Assembly: GCF_016879755.1 (NCBI RefSeq) | Contig: NZ_WOFU01000001.1 | Coordinates: forward strand, 1,054,001 to 1,118,000 | Reading direction: 5' to 3' | DNA from: Bacillus sp. B15-48 | Lineage (GTDB): Bacteria > Bacillota > Bacilli > Bacillales > Cytobacillaceae | Length of the DNA stretch: 64,000 nucleotides | In this document: positions 8,232 to 17,070 of the stretch, piece by piece | How the letters are laid out: every line of letters begins with the position of its first letter | Numbering within the stretch: position 1 is the first letter of the stretch | Notes under the pieces: model-generated | Seen by the model: the letters and a program-made list of their open reading frames with translations, nothing else | Databases searched by the model: none | Told to the model about the DNA's origin: nothing | Program-made: the position numbers and the translations under genes

Positions 8232-9538
8232 AAAAAATCCTGAGCCTGCTCGTTTTCTCTGCCATCATTCTCGGCCTCAATCCAAGCAGGCCGGGAGCTA
8301 CAGAAAACTTGCAAATGATGATTGATGAAGCAACACCTGGCGCAACCATTCAACTCGAAGGAAAAACTTATGAAGGCAACCTCTCAATTGATAAACCACT
8401 AATATTAATCGGGACAGACGACACAATTATTAGAGGAGATGCAACAGGCAATGTCATTTCCGTTCATGCCGAGGGCGTTACCATTGAGAATCTCACAGTT
8501 GAGAATAGCAGCATGAGTCGGAATTCTCCTGAAGAATATGCAGCCATTAAAGTATATGAGAACGGCAATACTCTTCGCCACTTGACGATTCAAGACTCCT
8601 TTCATGGCATCTATTTAAGTCAGGCACATGAAAATACCGTCGATCATGTTACCGTTTTTGGCGTAGGCGATGGCACGATTGCCGCCCAAGGCAACGGAAT
8701 TCATATCTACTATTCAAATAATAATTATCTTAGCAATAACACGATTGAAGGTACCCGTGATGGAATGTATTTTGACTATGCGAATGGAAATATTAGCGTA
8801 AATAATCAAATTTCAAGAACAAGATACGGTCTTCACTATATGTATTCGCATCGGAACGAATTTAAAAACAACATATTCACGTTAAATACAGGCGGAGCAG
8901 CCATCATGCTCTCCGATGAGCTTAAACTCGAAAACAACCAATTCATTTTTAACTATGGACACCGTTCATTTGGACTTTTCCTCTTAGATTCGAATGACAA
9001 TGAAATTGTGAACAACACTTTCTACATGAATCAACGCGGCTTATATATGGATCAAGCAACACGGAATATGATTCGTAACAATTACATCCATCAAAACCAA
9101 ATCGGCATTGAATTTTGGGGAAGCTCCAACGAGCAAACTTTTACCGAAAATTATATTGCTGATAACACCTTGCCCGTGATTACCGTTGGTGGTATGGGAA
9201 TAAATAACGTTTGGAGCAAAGATGGAATTGGGAACAACTGGGGTAGTACTTTCCCGCTTCTTGACCTGGATCAGGATGGAATTGGAGATGGTTCAGCTGT
9301 CTATCAATCCTCTCTATACGAACTTATTGAGGAGTCAGAACTTACTTATTTTTTCTTGAAAAGCCCAGCAATTGCCATATACGAGAAAATGAATGCACTG
9401 TTAAATAACACCAAGGTAATGTTTGAAGATGAATATCCACTTGTTGGCACTCAATCAAAGCAAAGTTTTATCTGGCCTGCCCTTCTTTTAATTATCGGGC
9501 TAACGATTCTGTTTCGAAAGAAGTTGGGTAAGAGATAA
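8228..9538 (+). CDS. nosD: NosD, beta-helix copper-centre maturation protein
   Basis: Secreted right-handed parallel beta-helix protein that works with NosFY in assembling the NosZ copper cluster. After a signal peptide, most of the chain is a series of roughly 22-residue rungs rich in N-N-x-I/N-T patterns (for example YLSNNTIEG, MIRNNYIHQ). The end is a hydrophobic anchor (IWPALLLIIGLTILF) followed by basic residues, so it is tethered to the membrane. ATG 8228 was chosen over 8210 because it overlaps the preceding stop as ATGA and has GGAAGGA 10-15 nt upstream. 436 residues, full length. Confidence 0.92.
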   Translation: MKKILSLLVFSAIILGLNPSRPGATENLQMMIDEATPGATIQLEGKTYEGNLSIDKPLILIGTDDTIIRGDATGNVISVHAEGVTIENLTVENSSMSRNSPEEYAAIKVYENGNTLRHLTIQDSFHGIYLSQAHENTVDHVTVFGVGDGTIAAQGNGIHIYYSNNNYLSNNTIEGTRDGMYFDYANGNISVNNQISRTRYGLHYMYSHRNEFKNNIFTLNTGGAAIMLSDELKLENNQFIFNYGHRSFGLFLLDSNDNEIVNNTFYMNQRGLYMDQATRNMIRNNYIHQNQIGIEFWGSSNEQTFTENYIADNTLPVITVGGMGINNVWSKDGIGNNWGSTFPLLDLDQDGIGDGSAVYQSSLYELIEESELTYFFLKSPAIAIYEKMNALLNNTKVMFEDEYPLVGTQSKQSFIWPALLLIIGLTILFRKKLGKR

Positions 9539-9564
9539 AAACACGAATAGAAGGGGAAATTACG

Positions 9565-10362
9565 ATGAACTATATATGGAAGGAATGGAAAGAAAGCATT
9601 CGCAGCAAAGGATTATGGCTTTCATTGGGAATCATTATTATTGTTTCGCTGTTTATGCTGTCCCGCGCCCAAGATTTTGGGTTTGAACAGGGCTATTACG
9701 TTTTACTCATCAATTTATTTGAGAGTCTCATTTACTTTATACCGATTCTCTGTCTTTTCCTCGGAGCCTTTTCGGTCTTCCAAGAAAAAGAGCAGAAAAC
9801 ACTTGTTATGCTGTTAACAAAACGGGAAAGCACACTCTCATTCTTATTTAAGAAAAGCATTGCGATTCAAGTAGTCTTTGTTCTCCCAGTATTTGCTTGG
9901 TTTTTCATCTTCTTAATTCCGGTGAAATTTTTCTTTACTATACAATTTGCTGATTACTTTCTACTCGTTGCTGCATTAATTGGCTTAATGCTAGTGTTTA
10001 CACAATTGGGGGTAGCAATCGGCAGCATTAGCCGTTCAAGAATGCAAATTACTGGGATTGCTGTTGTGCTATGGTTTTATTTCTTTTTCTTACATGACTT
10101 CGCGCTTTTATCGATGCTGCCGAGTGTTACGCATGACAATGTTCAATTGTTTTCAATTGCTTATTTTCTAAATCCGATTCAAGCCGTGCGAATGTTTTTA
10201 GAATCTGCACTCGGACTTTATTCATTTGGAAATATGTCACGTTTATTAGAGTCGTTTATGTGGTTAGCACCATCGTTGTTCTTTATTTTTAATCTAATGA
10301 TCTGGCTTTTAATCTCTTTTGGCGGCGCTGTCTTGCTCCACAGGAAGGAGGGTTTTGAGTGA
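9565..10362 (+). CDS. nosY: NosY, ABC-2 type permease for NosZ maturation
   Basis: Membrane half of the NosFY ABC transporter thought to supply a sulfur species for CuZ assembly through NosD. The 265 residues contain about six hydrophobic segments and the ABC-2 style signature FQEKEQKTLVMLLTKRES near residue 75. AGAAGGGGAAA precedes ATG 9565. The last bases overlap the GTG start of nosF (GTGA), so the two are coupled. Order D-Y-F, rather than the D-F-Y of many proteobacteria, agrees with Gram-positive clusters. Confidence 0.9.
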   Translation: MNYIWKEWKESIRSKGLWLSLGIIIIVSLFMLSRAQDFGFEQGYYVLLINLFESLIYFIPILCLFLGAFSVFQEKEQKTLVMLLTKRESTLSFLFKKSIAIQVVFVLPVFAWFFIFLIPVKFFFTIQFADYFLLVAALIGLMLVFTQLGVAIGSISRSRMQITGIAVVLWFYFFFLHDFALLSMLPSVTHDNVQLFSIAYFLNPIQAVRMFLESALGLYSFGNMSRLLESFMWLAPSLFFIFNLMIWLLISFGGAVLLHRKEGFE

Positions 10363-11021
10363 TTGATGTAATGAATCTAACCCAATCTTTTGATAAAAAA
10401 ACGGTGCTTGACGATGTTTCATTAACGATAGAAAAAAATGAAATTTGTGCTTTAGTTGGACGAAATGGTGCGGGGAAATCGACTTTTATCAATAGTTTGC
10501 TTGGTCTTCTCCCAGTGAAGTCAGGGAAAATTACAATTAATAGCAAAGCACAAACGAAAAAAGTAAAAAATGAGATCGCTTATTTGCCGGAGAAATTTAT
10601 GCTCTACCCCTCCCTAACCGGCTATGAAAACATGCAGTTCTTTGCAAAGGCAAGTACAGGAGCGGCTAATGAAGATAGAATAAAAGAACTTTTAACATCT
10701 GTTCGGCTTTGGGAGGATAAAGACAAGCAAATCAAAGGCTATTCGAAAGGAATGCTACAACGTCTTGGGTTGGCCATCACTTTATACCAAGATTCGGACA
10801 TTATCATCCTCGATGAGCCAACGAGTGGCATTGATCCTATTGGCCGCAAGGAAATCTTAGATATACTTAACCAATTGAAAAACAAAACAATTCTCTTATC
10901 CTCCCACCATCTTGATGAGATTAGACAACTTTGCACCCATGTTGCCTACTTGGATGAGGGGAAAATAACGAAATACCCGGTTGAAGAGTTTATTAAACTT
11001 CAACATTTAGGAGGAATCTAA
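10359..11021 (+). CDS. nosF: NosF, ABC transporter ATPase for NosZ maturation
   Basis: Cytoplasmic ATPase partner of NosY. Walker A GRNGAGKST is at residues 34-42, the signature is YSKGMLQRLG, and Walker B with catalytic Glu is IIILDEPTSG, followed by the switch histidine in LSSHH. At 220 residues it is a single-domain ATPase without extensions. The start is GTG 10359 with AGGAAGGAGGG about 8 nt upstream. It overlaps nosY by 4 bases and is followed after 2 bases by the lipoprotein gene, so all belong to one transcript. Confidence 0.92.
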   Translation: MIDVMNLTQSFDKKTVLDDVSLTIEKNEICALVGRNGAGKSTFINSLLGLLPVKSGKITINSKAQTKKVKNEIAYLPEKFMLYPSLTGYENMQFFAKASTGAANEDRIKELLTSVRLWEDKDKQIKGYSKGMLQRLGLAITLYQDSDIIILDEPTSGIDPIGRKEILDILNQLKNKTILLSSHHLDEIRQLCTHVAYLDEGKITKYPVEEFIKLQHLGGI

Positions 11022-11023
11022 CC

Positions 11024-11926
11024 ATGAAAAAATGGTCACTAACACTCGTATTTTTACTTCTGCTAGTTCTTTCTGCCTGTAATGGAGCACCTAGCTGGGA
11101 ATTGGAAGTGACACAAGAGCCAGCATTTATAAAAGATAAAGAGACACAAATGTTTATTACGGTCACTGAAGGTGGCGAACCAGTGACAGGACTGGATATT
11201 AACGTTGAACTCGCAATGGTCGACATGGATCACGGTACAGTTGAGGCCAAGTTTGAAGACCTTAGTGACGGAACATATGCAACGAAAATAGACCTTCCGA
11301 TGGCTGGAAAATGGGAAGCTGTTTTTGAGCTAGAAAAAGACGGCGAAGAAGCTGAGAAAGTGATTGAGCTCCAAATCGAGGATGCCGGCGGTGTTGCGGC
11401 GATTAATGGTGAGTGGATTACGAAAGAGGACGTCAACTTTTACCGTTTTATCAATGATCTTCACCTCGAAATGGCTCGTGAAACCGATCGAGAAAAGTAT
11501 ACTGGCCAGGAGCTAGAAGATGCATTGGCTTACTGGGATTCACAGGAGAAAGTAATTGATAATCAAAACATGCTCGTCTCGCAAATTATCCGCCTTCGTG
11601 CAATGGCCATGCTCGGCGAAGAAAAAGGTCATCAAGCAACCGAGGCTGAAGTAAATGCAGAACTCGAAAAAGTACGCAGCCAATATGAAGAATCAGAAGT
11701 CGCGACACAAATGATTGCTGAGTACGGCGAGGACCGTTTTTGGGCTTATCAGCAAGAGCAATACAAGCGAATCGTATTGACGCAAAAAGTCCAAGATGAT
11801 GTCGTCGAACTCGTTAAGCAAGATAACCCAAATGCCAGCGAACAAGAAATCCAATTTAACGCTCAGAAGAAATACGAAGAGTTACTCGTTTCGCAAGTAG
11901 AGTCTTTGGATATTGTGTTGTTGTAA
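11024..11926 (+). CDS. Lipoprotein with FixH/YtkA-like domain fused to a SurA-type N-domain
   Basis: The signal peptide ends in lipobox LSAC (Cys19), giving a membrane-anchored outside protein. Residues about 25-120 look like a FixH/YtkA immunoglobulin-like domain: GEPVTGLDINVEL, then M65-V-D-M68-D-H70-G, and LPMAGKW near the end. The Met/His set is typical of copper-handling members. From about residue 124 (VAAINGEWITKEDV) to the C-terminus it resembles the SurA/PrsA N-terminal chaperone domain, without a recognisable parvulin domain. It is the last gene of the nos operon. No NosL is present in the window, so this protein may take over copper delivery or NosZ folding; that is inference. Confidence 0.7.
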   Translation: MKKWSLTLVFLLLLVLSACNGAPSWELEVTQEPAFIKDKETQMFITVTEGGEPVTGLDINVELAMVDMDHGTVEAKFEDLSDGTYATKIDLPMAGKWEAVFELEKDGEEAEKVIELQIEDAGGVAAINGEWITKEDVNFYRFINDLHLEMARETDREKYTGQELEDALAYWDSQEKVIDNQNMLVSQIIRLRAMAMLGEEKGHQATEAEVNAELEKVRSQYEESEVATQMIAEYGEDRFWAYQQEQYKRIVLTQKVQDDVVELVKQDNPNASEQEIQFNAQKKYEELLVSQVESLDIVLL

Positions 11927-11961
11927 TGATTGAGACTCGCTTTGCTGTTTTAATGGTTGAG

Positions 11962-12595
11962 CAGTCCGAAGGATACGCTCTTTCAGACAGACTTGACTCT
12001 TTTTTCAAGAAGTCTGTCTGAAGGACACGCTCGTTCAGACAGACTTGACTCTTTTTTCAAGAAATCTGTCTGAAGGATACGCTCGTTCAGACAGACTTGA
12101 CTCTTTTTCCAAGAAATCTGTCTGAAGGACACCCTCTTTCAGACAGACTTAACTCTTTTTCCAAGGAATCTGTCTGAAGGATACGCTCTTTCAGACAGAC
12201 TTGACTCTTTTTCCAAGGAATCTGTCTGAAGGACACCCTCTTTCAGACAGACTTGACTCTTTTTCCAAGAAGTCTGTCTGAAGGACACGCTCTTTCAGAC
12301 AGACTTGACTCTTTTTACAAGAAATCTGTCTGAAGGACACCCTCTTTCAAACAGACTTGACTCTTTTTCCAAGAAATCTGTCTGAATGATACGCTCTTTC
12401 AGACAGACTTGACTCTTTTTACAAGAAATCTGTCCGAAGGATACGCTCTTTCAGACAGACTTGACTCTTTTTACAAGAAATCTGTCTGAAGGACACGCTC
12501 TTTCAGACAGACTTGACTCTTTTTACAAGAAATCTGTCTGAAGGACACGCTCTTTCAGACAGACTTGACTCTTTTTACAAGGAATCTGTCCGAAT
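11962..12595. repeat. Twelve-copy 52-bp tandem repeat of hairpin units
   Basis: The core CAGACAGACTTGACTC (or a close variant) starts at 11984, 12036, 12088, 12140, 12192, 12244, 12296, 12348, 12400, 12452, 12504 and 12556, exactly 52 bases apart with no indels. Each unit has TTCAGACAGACTT and AAGTCTGTCTGAA-type arms (10-13 bp) around a T-rich loop, then a linker resembling AAGGACACGCTC. Units differ only by scattered substitutions. The array fills the gap between the convergent ends of the nos operon and the HAD gene. It contains no coding frame I would believe. Some loops have a T-run, so termination is possible. Confidence 0.97.
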
Positions 12596-12608
12596 GACGA
12601 CAACGCCC

Positions 12609-13463
12609 CTACAAAACCTCCAAAATCGCCTGCGCGACGCCATGTTCGTCGTTTGTTCCGGTGACGACGTCGCATTCCATTTGGATTTCAAACCCGGCAT
12701 TGCCCATTGCAACTGCTCGTCCGACTCGGGCGAACATCGACAAGTCATTGCCATTATCGCCAATCGCCATCGTTTCTGACAGTTCGATCCCTCTTGCTTT
12801 GACAAATGCCTCAAGCGCTACTCCTTTTTGCGCGTCCACACTGGAAATTTCTATATTTAAATGTCCAGACGAACTGATCGCAAGCCCAGGAAACGCTTGA
12901 AGAGCCTCCTTGCCGCTTGCTTGCTCTGCCTCATCTAGAGAAAACGCTAAAAGCTTATAAATTTGATGCTCATCATCCGCAAAAAGCGTATCGTAATCAT
13001 CGACTATATGGACAAGCCCTTTACTAAAACGTTTTTTCGCTCCTTCAAGGAGCATTTCCATTGGTGCCTCTGGGTTGGCACTAGCAAAAATATCAACAAT
13101 CGCCGATATCGCTTTAGCCTCGTTATTCGTGTATGTGCCTTTGTTTGTATACACTTCAAAATAAATGCCCAAATCACGTAAAATTGTTGCTGCTTTCTCT
13201 ACTAGCTCGTTTGGCAATGGATTCGTGGCAATCAATGAACCATCCTTCGAGCGCACGTCGGCCCCATTTGCACAAATGATTGGGCATTCGATGCCACCTT
13301 CGTTTAAAACAAATATCGCTTCCTCATACGACCGCCCTGTCGCTACAACAACTTCCACTCCTTGTTTCTGTGCTTTTTCAATTGCCGCCTTATTCTCAGC
13401 AGAAATTTGCTGATTCGAATTCAATAATGTTCCATCCATATCAATTGCGATACATTTAAACAT
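12609..13463 (-). CDS. Cof-type HAD superfamily phosphatase
   Basis: Cytoplasmic HAD hydrolase of the Cof/YidA class, acting on small phosphorylated metabolites. Motif I is D8-M-D10-G-T-L-L, motif II lies in VVATGRSYEEA, and motif IV is AIGDNGNDLSMF. The cap domain lies between them. 284 residues fit the family. ATG 13463 follows AAGGTGAAAAC; an upstream in-frame start at 13499 has no good ribosome site. The substrate cannot be inferred. Its 3' end is 13 bases from the 52-bp repeat array. Confidence 0.85.
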   Translation of the reverse strand: MFKCIAIDMDGTLLNSNQQISAENKAAIEKAQKQGVEVVVATGRSYEEAIFVLNEGGIECPIICANGADVRSKDGSLIATNPLPNELVEKAATILRDLGIYFEVYTNKGTYTNNEAKAISAIVDIFASANPEAPMEMLLEGAKKRFSKGLVHIVDDYDTLFADDEHQIYKLLAFSLDEAEQASGKEALQAFPGLAISSSGHLNIEISSVDAQKGVALEAFVKARGIELSETMAIGDNGNDLSMFARVGRAVAMGNAGFEIQMECDVVTGTNDEHGVAQAILEVL

Positions 13464-13559
13464 GTTTTCACCTTCACATTCTATAATTGTTAAGTACATT
13501 TTATCGTAGATAGGCTCATCTAACCATCTGTGGGGAACTGACTAAATAGTATTATTCCA

Positions 13560-14216
13560 TCAGCTCAAATATTTGCTCCCTTCACGCACACTTAGTGGAG
13601 CTAAACGATTCTCCTTAATAAAAAGTTTAACCGAATTTGGATTCGTTTTCGAGTATTCCCTCAATGCCCAACCAATTCCCTTTTGAATAAAAAACTCCTT
13701 GCTATCCGCATTTAGTCTAATAAAATGGTATAGCCTTGCCTCATCAGTATTCTCTTTATATTTTAACTGATAGAGAATCGCCGTTCTACGAAGCCACATA
13801 TTTTCCGCCACGGCCCACTCATCCACTCGCGCCACAAGTTTTGGATAGTTAGCAACGATCGTTCCCACAGGTTTCTGCGCCAACGTATCAACAGTATCCC
13901 ACCATGATTTCGTCGTAATAAGTGTTTCCAATAAGTCCATTTTGGTTTTAGGCAATCTTTTCTGCAAATGAACGATATAATCGATGGCAGCCAATTGAAA
14001 TTCACGCTCTGGCTGCTTCCATAATCCAAGTACAAACTGCTCATCGAACGGCGCTTTCAATCTTCCCGATTGCTGAAAATAAGCTTTCTGAATTTCCCGT
14101 CTTTCCGTTGCTTTAATCCCGAAGAAAGGAAAATGATTCTTCATATATTTGCTCATATACACCGCATTTTCTGGATTAGCTTTCTCAGCAAAACATTTCC
14201 TTAATTGTTCCACCAC
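13560..14216 (-). CDS. alkD: DNA alkylation repair enzyme, AlkD family
   Basis: HEAT-like repeat DNA glycosylase family that removes positively charged alkylated purines. The 218-residue, all-helical sequence contains the family hallmarks KSWWDTVDTLA and MWLRRTAIL, and the C-terminal KGIGWALREYSK with the catalytic-region Trp/Arg. The start is GTG 14216 with AAAGGGGG about 9 nt upstream. It stands alone, transcribed toward the HAD gene. No terminator was obvious after it. Confidence 0.88.
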   Translation of the reverse strand: MVEQLRKCFAEKANPENAVYMSKYMKNHFPFFGIKATERREIQKAYFQQSGRLKAPFDEQFVLGLWKQPEREFQLAAIDYIVHLQKRLPKTKMDLLETLITTKSWWDTVDTLAQKPVGTIVANYPKLVARVDEWAVAENMWLRRTAILYQLKYKENTDEARLYHFIRLNADSKEFFIQKGIGWALREYSKTNPNSVKLFIKENRLAPLSVREGSKYLS

Positions 14217-14330
14217 AGCACTCGCCCCCTTTCAAAAACTTAAACTTCTTTTAAAACTAAACTTTCAATATTGTTAATCTGCGATAAAATGAAACTCCCA
14301 TCAGTGTTAATTTGTGATTAATAACAATCA

Positions 14331-14344
14331 ATCTCCCGGGAAAT
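14331..14344. promoter_or_regulatory. Noc-type nucleoid occlusion binding site
   Basis: ATCTCCCGGGAAAT matches the B. subtilis Noc consensus ATTTCCCGGGAAAT at 13 of 14 positions. It lies in the alkD-yjiH gap. Noc is a ParB paralogue with many dispersed chromosomal sites. No noc gene is in the window, so use by this organism is inference. Confidence 0.5.
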
Positions 14345-14445
14345 AATATACGGAATAATCAGATTGGCTAAACCGGTTGGCAAATACATAGTCATGAATT
14401 AAAATGAACAGGGCTTAATAAATATGTAGTTAAGGATGAGTATCA

Positions 14446-15798
14446 TTGGATAAAGAATTACAAACGAAAAAGAATCTTTTTACTTTTATTGTACCGTCTT
14501 TCATTGGCATCTTCTTGTTTATGATTCCAATTGTCTATAAAGATCAACTGACGATTCCGATTGCGATTTTGGCGGGAGCCGTACAAGATTTACTTGCTGA
14601 TTTCCTGCCTGAAATTATGGCCTTCATTATCGTACTCACAGCGATCGGGACGATTTTAGCGAAAACAGTGCGGGCAGACGTTTTGAACCGCAATCTGTTT
14701 TTAAAAACGCTTTTCGACGTTCCAACAATCTGGTTTATTGCCAGAATTCTCGGGGCCATCTTTGCTGTCCTTGTTCTCTTTCAATGGGGACCAGAAGCGA
14801 TTTGGTCGGAAAACACGGGTGGTCTTCTTCTCTATGACCTGCTCCCTGTTCTGTTCGCGATTTTTTTATTTGCTGGGCTATTTTTACCTTTGTTATTGAA
14901 CTTTGGCCTGTTAGAATTATTCGGAACTTTATTGACGAAAGTGATGCGTCCACTTTTTAAACTTCCTGGAATATCGGCCGTCGGTAGTATGACGTCATGG
15001 CTTGGCGATGGCACGATTGGTGTGATGCTAACGAGCAAACAATATGAACAAGGGCTATTTACGAAGCGTGAAGCAGCGATCATTGGAACGACCTTCTCTG
15101 TTGTTTCGATTACATTCAGTCTCGTAATTATTTCTCAAGTTGGACTCGCTCATATGTTTGTCCCCTTTTATTTAACCGTGACTGTCGCCGGTTTCGTAGC
15201 AGCGATTATCATGCCGCGAATTCCGCCGTTATCACGTAAGCCTGACACTTATTATACAGAAAAGAGCAGTGATTACTCCGAAGATGAAATTCCTGCTGGC
15301 TATAATTTATTTACATGGGGAGTTCATCAAGCCGTTGCAAAGGCGAGCCGCAATCGTGGCTTGAGTGACTTCTTTTTCTCTGGAGTGAAAAACATCCTTG
15401 ATATGTGGATGGGCGTTGCTCCGATTGTCATGGCGCTTGGAACGGTTGCCTTGATTGTAGCCGAATATACGCCGCTTTTCCAGTGGCTAGGCATGCCATT
15501 CATCCCACTTTTAGAATGGATGCAAGTACCTGAGGCAAAGGCTGCATCGGAAACATTGGTTGTCGGATTCGCTGATATGTTCCTTCCATCCGTTCTTGGA
15601 GCAAGCATTGAAAGCGAAATGACACGATTTATTATCGCTTCCGTATCTGTTACACAGCTTATTTACATGTCAGAAGTAGGTGGCTTGCTATTAGGTTCGA
15701 AAATTCCCATTTCTTTTTGGGAACTATTCGTTATTTTCCTCCAGCGTACGATTATTACGCTGCCAATCGTCGTGCTAATCGCCCACTTTATCTTTTAA
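14446..15798 (+). CDS. yjiH: YjiH family membrane protein (nucleoside-recognition/GATE domain)
   Basis: A 450-residue polytopic protein with about ten hydrophobic segments. The conserved part includes SMTSWLGDGTIGVMLTSKQYEQG and FTKREAAIIGTTFSVVSITF, characteristic of the YjiH/GATE-domain family related to spore maturation and FeoB-like membrane proteins. Its transported substrate is not known. The likely start is TTG 14446 with AAGGA 8-12 nt upstream. It is monocistronic and closed by a strong terminator. Confidence 0.75.
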   Translation: MDKELQTKKNLFTFIVPSFIGIFLFMIPIVYKDQLTIPIAILAGAVQDLLADFLPEIMAFIIVLTAIGTILAKTVRADVLNRNLFLKTLFDVPTIWFIARILGAIFAVLVLFQWGPEAIWSENTGGLLLYDLLPVLFAIFLFAGLFLPLLLNFGLLELFGTLLTKVMRPLFKLPGISAVGSMTSWLGDGTIGVMLTSKQYEQGLFTKREAAIIGTTFSVVSITFSLVIISQVGLAHMFVPFYLTVTVAGFVAAIIMPRIPPLSRKPDTYYTEKSSDYSEDEIPAGYNLFTWGVHQAVAKASRNRGLSDFFFSGVKNILDMWMGVAPIVMALGTVALIVAEYTPLFQWLGMPFIPLLEWMQVPEAKAASETLVVGFADMFLPSVLGASIESEMTRFIIASVSVTQLIYMSEVGGLLLGSKIPISFWELFVIFLQRTIITLPIVVLIAHFIF

Positions 15799-15807
15799 AA
15801 ATAATGC

Positions 15808-15838
15808 GAGCACTCGAATCCGTTCGAGTGCTCATTTT
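15808..15838. terminator. Bidirectional terminator after yjiH
   Basis: GAGCACTCGAA (15808-15818) pairs with TTCGAGTGCTC (15823-15833) around a TCCG loop, followed by ATTTT. It lies between convergent genes and can serve both. Confidence 0.85.
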
Positions 15839-15839
15839 G

Positions 15840-16931
15840 CTATTTTACCGCCAATTTTTCAATCTCTTTATTCAAGGCAACTGTCAGTTCATCGATTTTC
15901 CGATAATCCATCGCTCCTTTATAAATCGCTTCAAGCTCTTCATGGAGGCTTTTTGCTTTTGCCAGCGAGGCAATCGCTTTATTCATATTTGCCCGATAAC
16001 GACTGGAGCAATCTTGAATTTCCGCATCGTATTTCTCATCTGTTCCTTGGGCGATAATCGTTCCGTACATATCGACAATCTCATCTGTTTCTTTTTCAGG
16101 AAAATATTCATGTGGAGCGGTACTATCGAAAATCGCAAAACCAAGCTCACGGACGATAATCATGTCAAGACTATGAGGATCAAACCCGCAATGATAAACT
16201 TCCGTATCAAAGCCGCGTACTTCTGCTTCTGCGGCAATCTTCTTCAACATCGTCGACTTGCCTGAACCTGGGCGACCTTTAATGAAGTAACGCTTCGAAA
16301 GCCCCTCCGTTATATTCGGGACAAAATCAACCGCCCCTACTGGTGTTGCTGCACCGAGATAACGATGATAAACATCTGCTTGCTTCTCAAGGTTTTTGCC
16401 TTCGAAAAGTCTCGCAAGCAAATCCTCTGTCAACTCGTTTGCCTTGTTGAAATCCATGTTTTCAATGTAGATTTTCTCCCATTCATCATGGACGCGAAGC
16501 GCTTCAGCAAAAGTTTCATAGGCAGCTTTGAAAGCTGCGCTTCTGTCAGTTGACAGCAATTCAATCTCCTCTTTTTGCGCTTGCAGTTGGTCTGAATTCC
16601 AGGCAACCCCAAGATTTACATATTCTTCAACAACGCCAGGCAACGTCGGTTCGATGACGTGAGGGGCCGTTCCATCGACAATCCCTACCCCAAGCGAGCG
16701 GAAGATGACACCATCAATCGATTCATGATCAGAAGAGCAATGCAAATACTCGACATCATAGCCCTTGTCATTCCACTCTTTCCCAATCTTTTTCATCAAT
16801 GTCGACTTTCCTGTTCCCGGTCCGCCTTTTAAAATAAACACGCGTGAAAGTCCTTGTAAATTTGATTCATATAAACTATAAAATCCGCGAGCGGTATTGC
16901 CTCCAGCAAAATAATTGAGCACTTTCCCCAT
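15840..16931 (-). CDS. ATP-binding protein with two tandem P-loop domains
   Basis: A 363-residue cytoplasmic protein made of two similar halves. Walker A motifs are GGPGTGKST (36-44) and GRPGSGKST (219-227). Each is followed about 20 residues later by a matched block (YLHCSSDHESIDG and VYHCGFDPHSLDM) and then by a DGTAPH or DSTAPH motif. It resembles an annotated but uncharacterised Bacillota ATPase family (PRK06851 type). The repeated His/Cys and TAPH motifs suggest each half binds a nucleotide plus another ligand; function unknown. A GAAAGGAG ribosome site precedes ATG 16931. Confidence 0.8.
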   Translation of the reverse strand: MGKVLNYFAGGNTARGFYSLYESNLQGLSRVFILKGGPGTGKSTLMKKIGKEWNDKGYDVEYLHCSSDHESIDGVIFRSLGVGIVDGTAPHVIEPTLPGVVEEYVNLGVAWNSDQLQAQKEEIELLSTDRSAAFKAAYETFAEALRVHDEWEKIYIENMDFNKANELTEDLLARLFEGKNLEKQADVYHRYLGAATPVGAVDFVPNITEGLSKRYFIKGRPGSGKSTMLKKIAAEAEVRGFDTEVYHCGFDPHSLDMIIVRELGFAIFDSTAPHEYFPEKETDEIVDMYGTIIAQGTDEKYDAEIQDCSSRYRANMNKAIASLAKAKSLHEELEAIYKGAMDYRKIDELTVALNKEIEKLAVK

Positions 16932-17070
16932 GTAAAAATACTCCTTTCAGCTCTGCTAAATTGGTTCATTTTCAGAGTATGCAAGTTTTCATCTCTAGGT
17001 GAATGCCTAGCGTCAAGAACAAGCGGATGTAGTCGTATAACAAGGTCGATTTTACTAGCATTGTTAACGG

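Noticed and set aside
11962-12595. CRISPR array
   Set aside because: Spacers between the repeated arms are themselves repeated, the unit is uniform over all 52 bases, and no cas gene is nearby.
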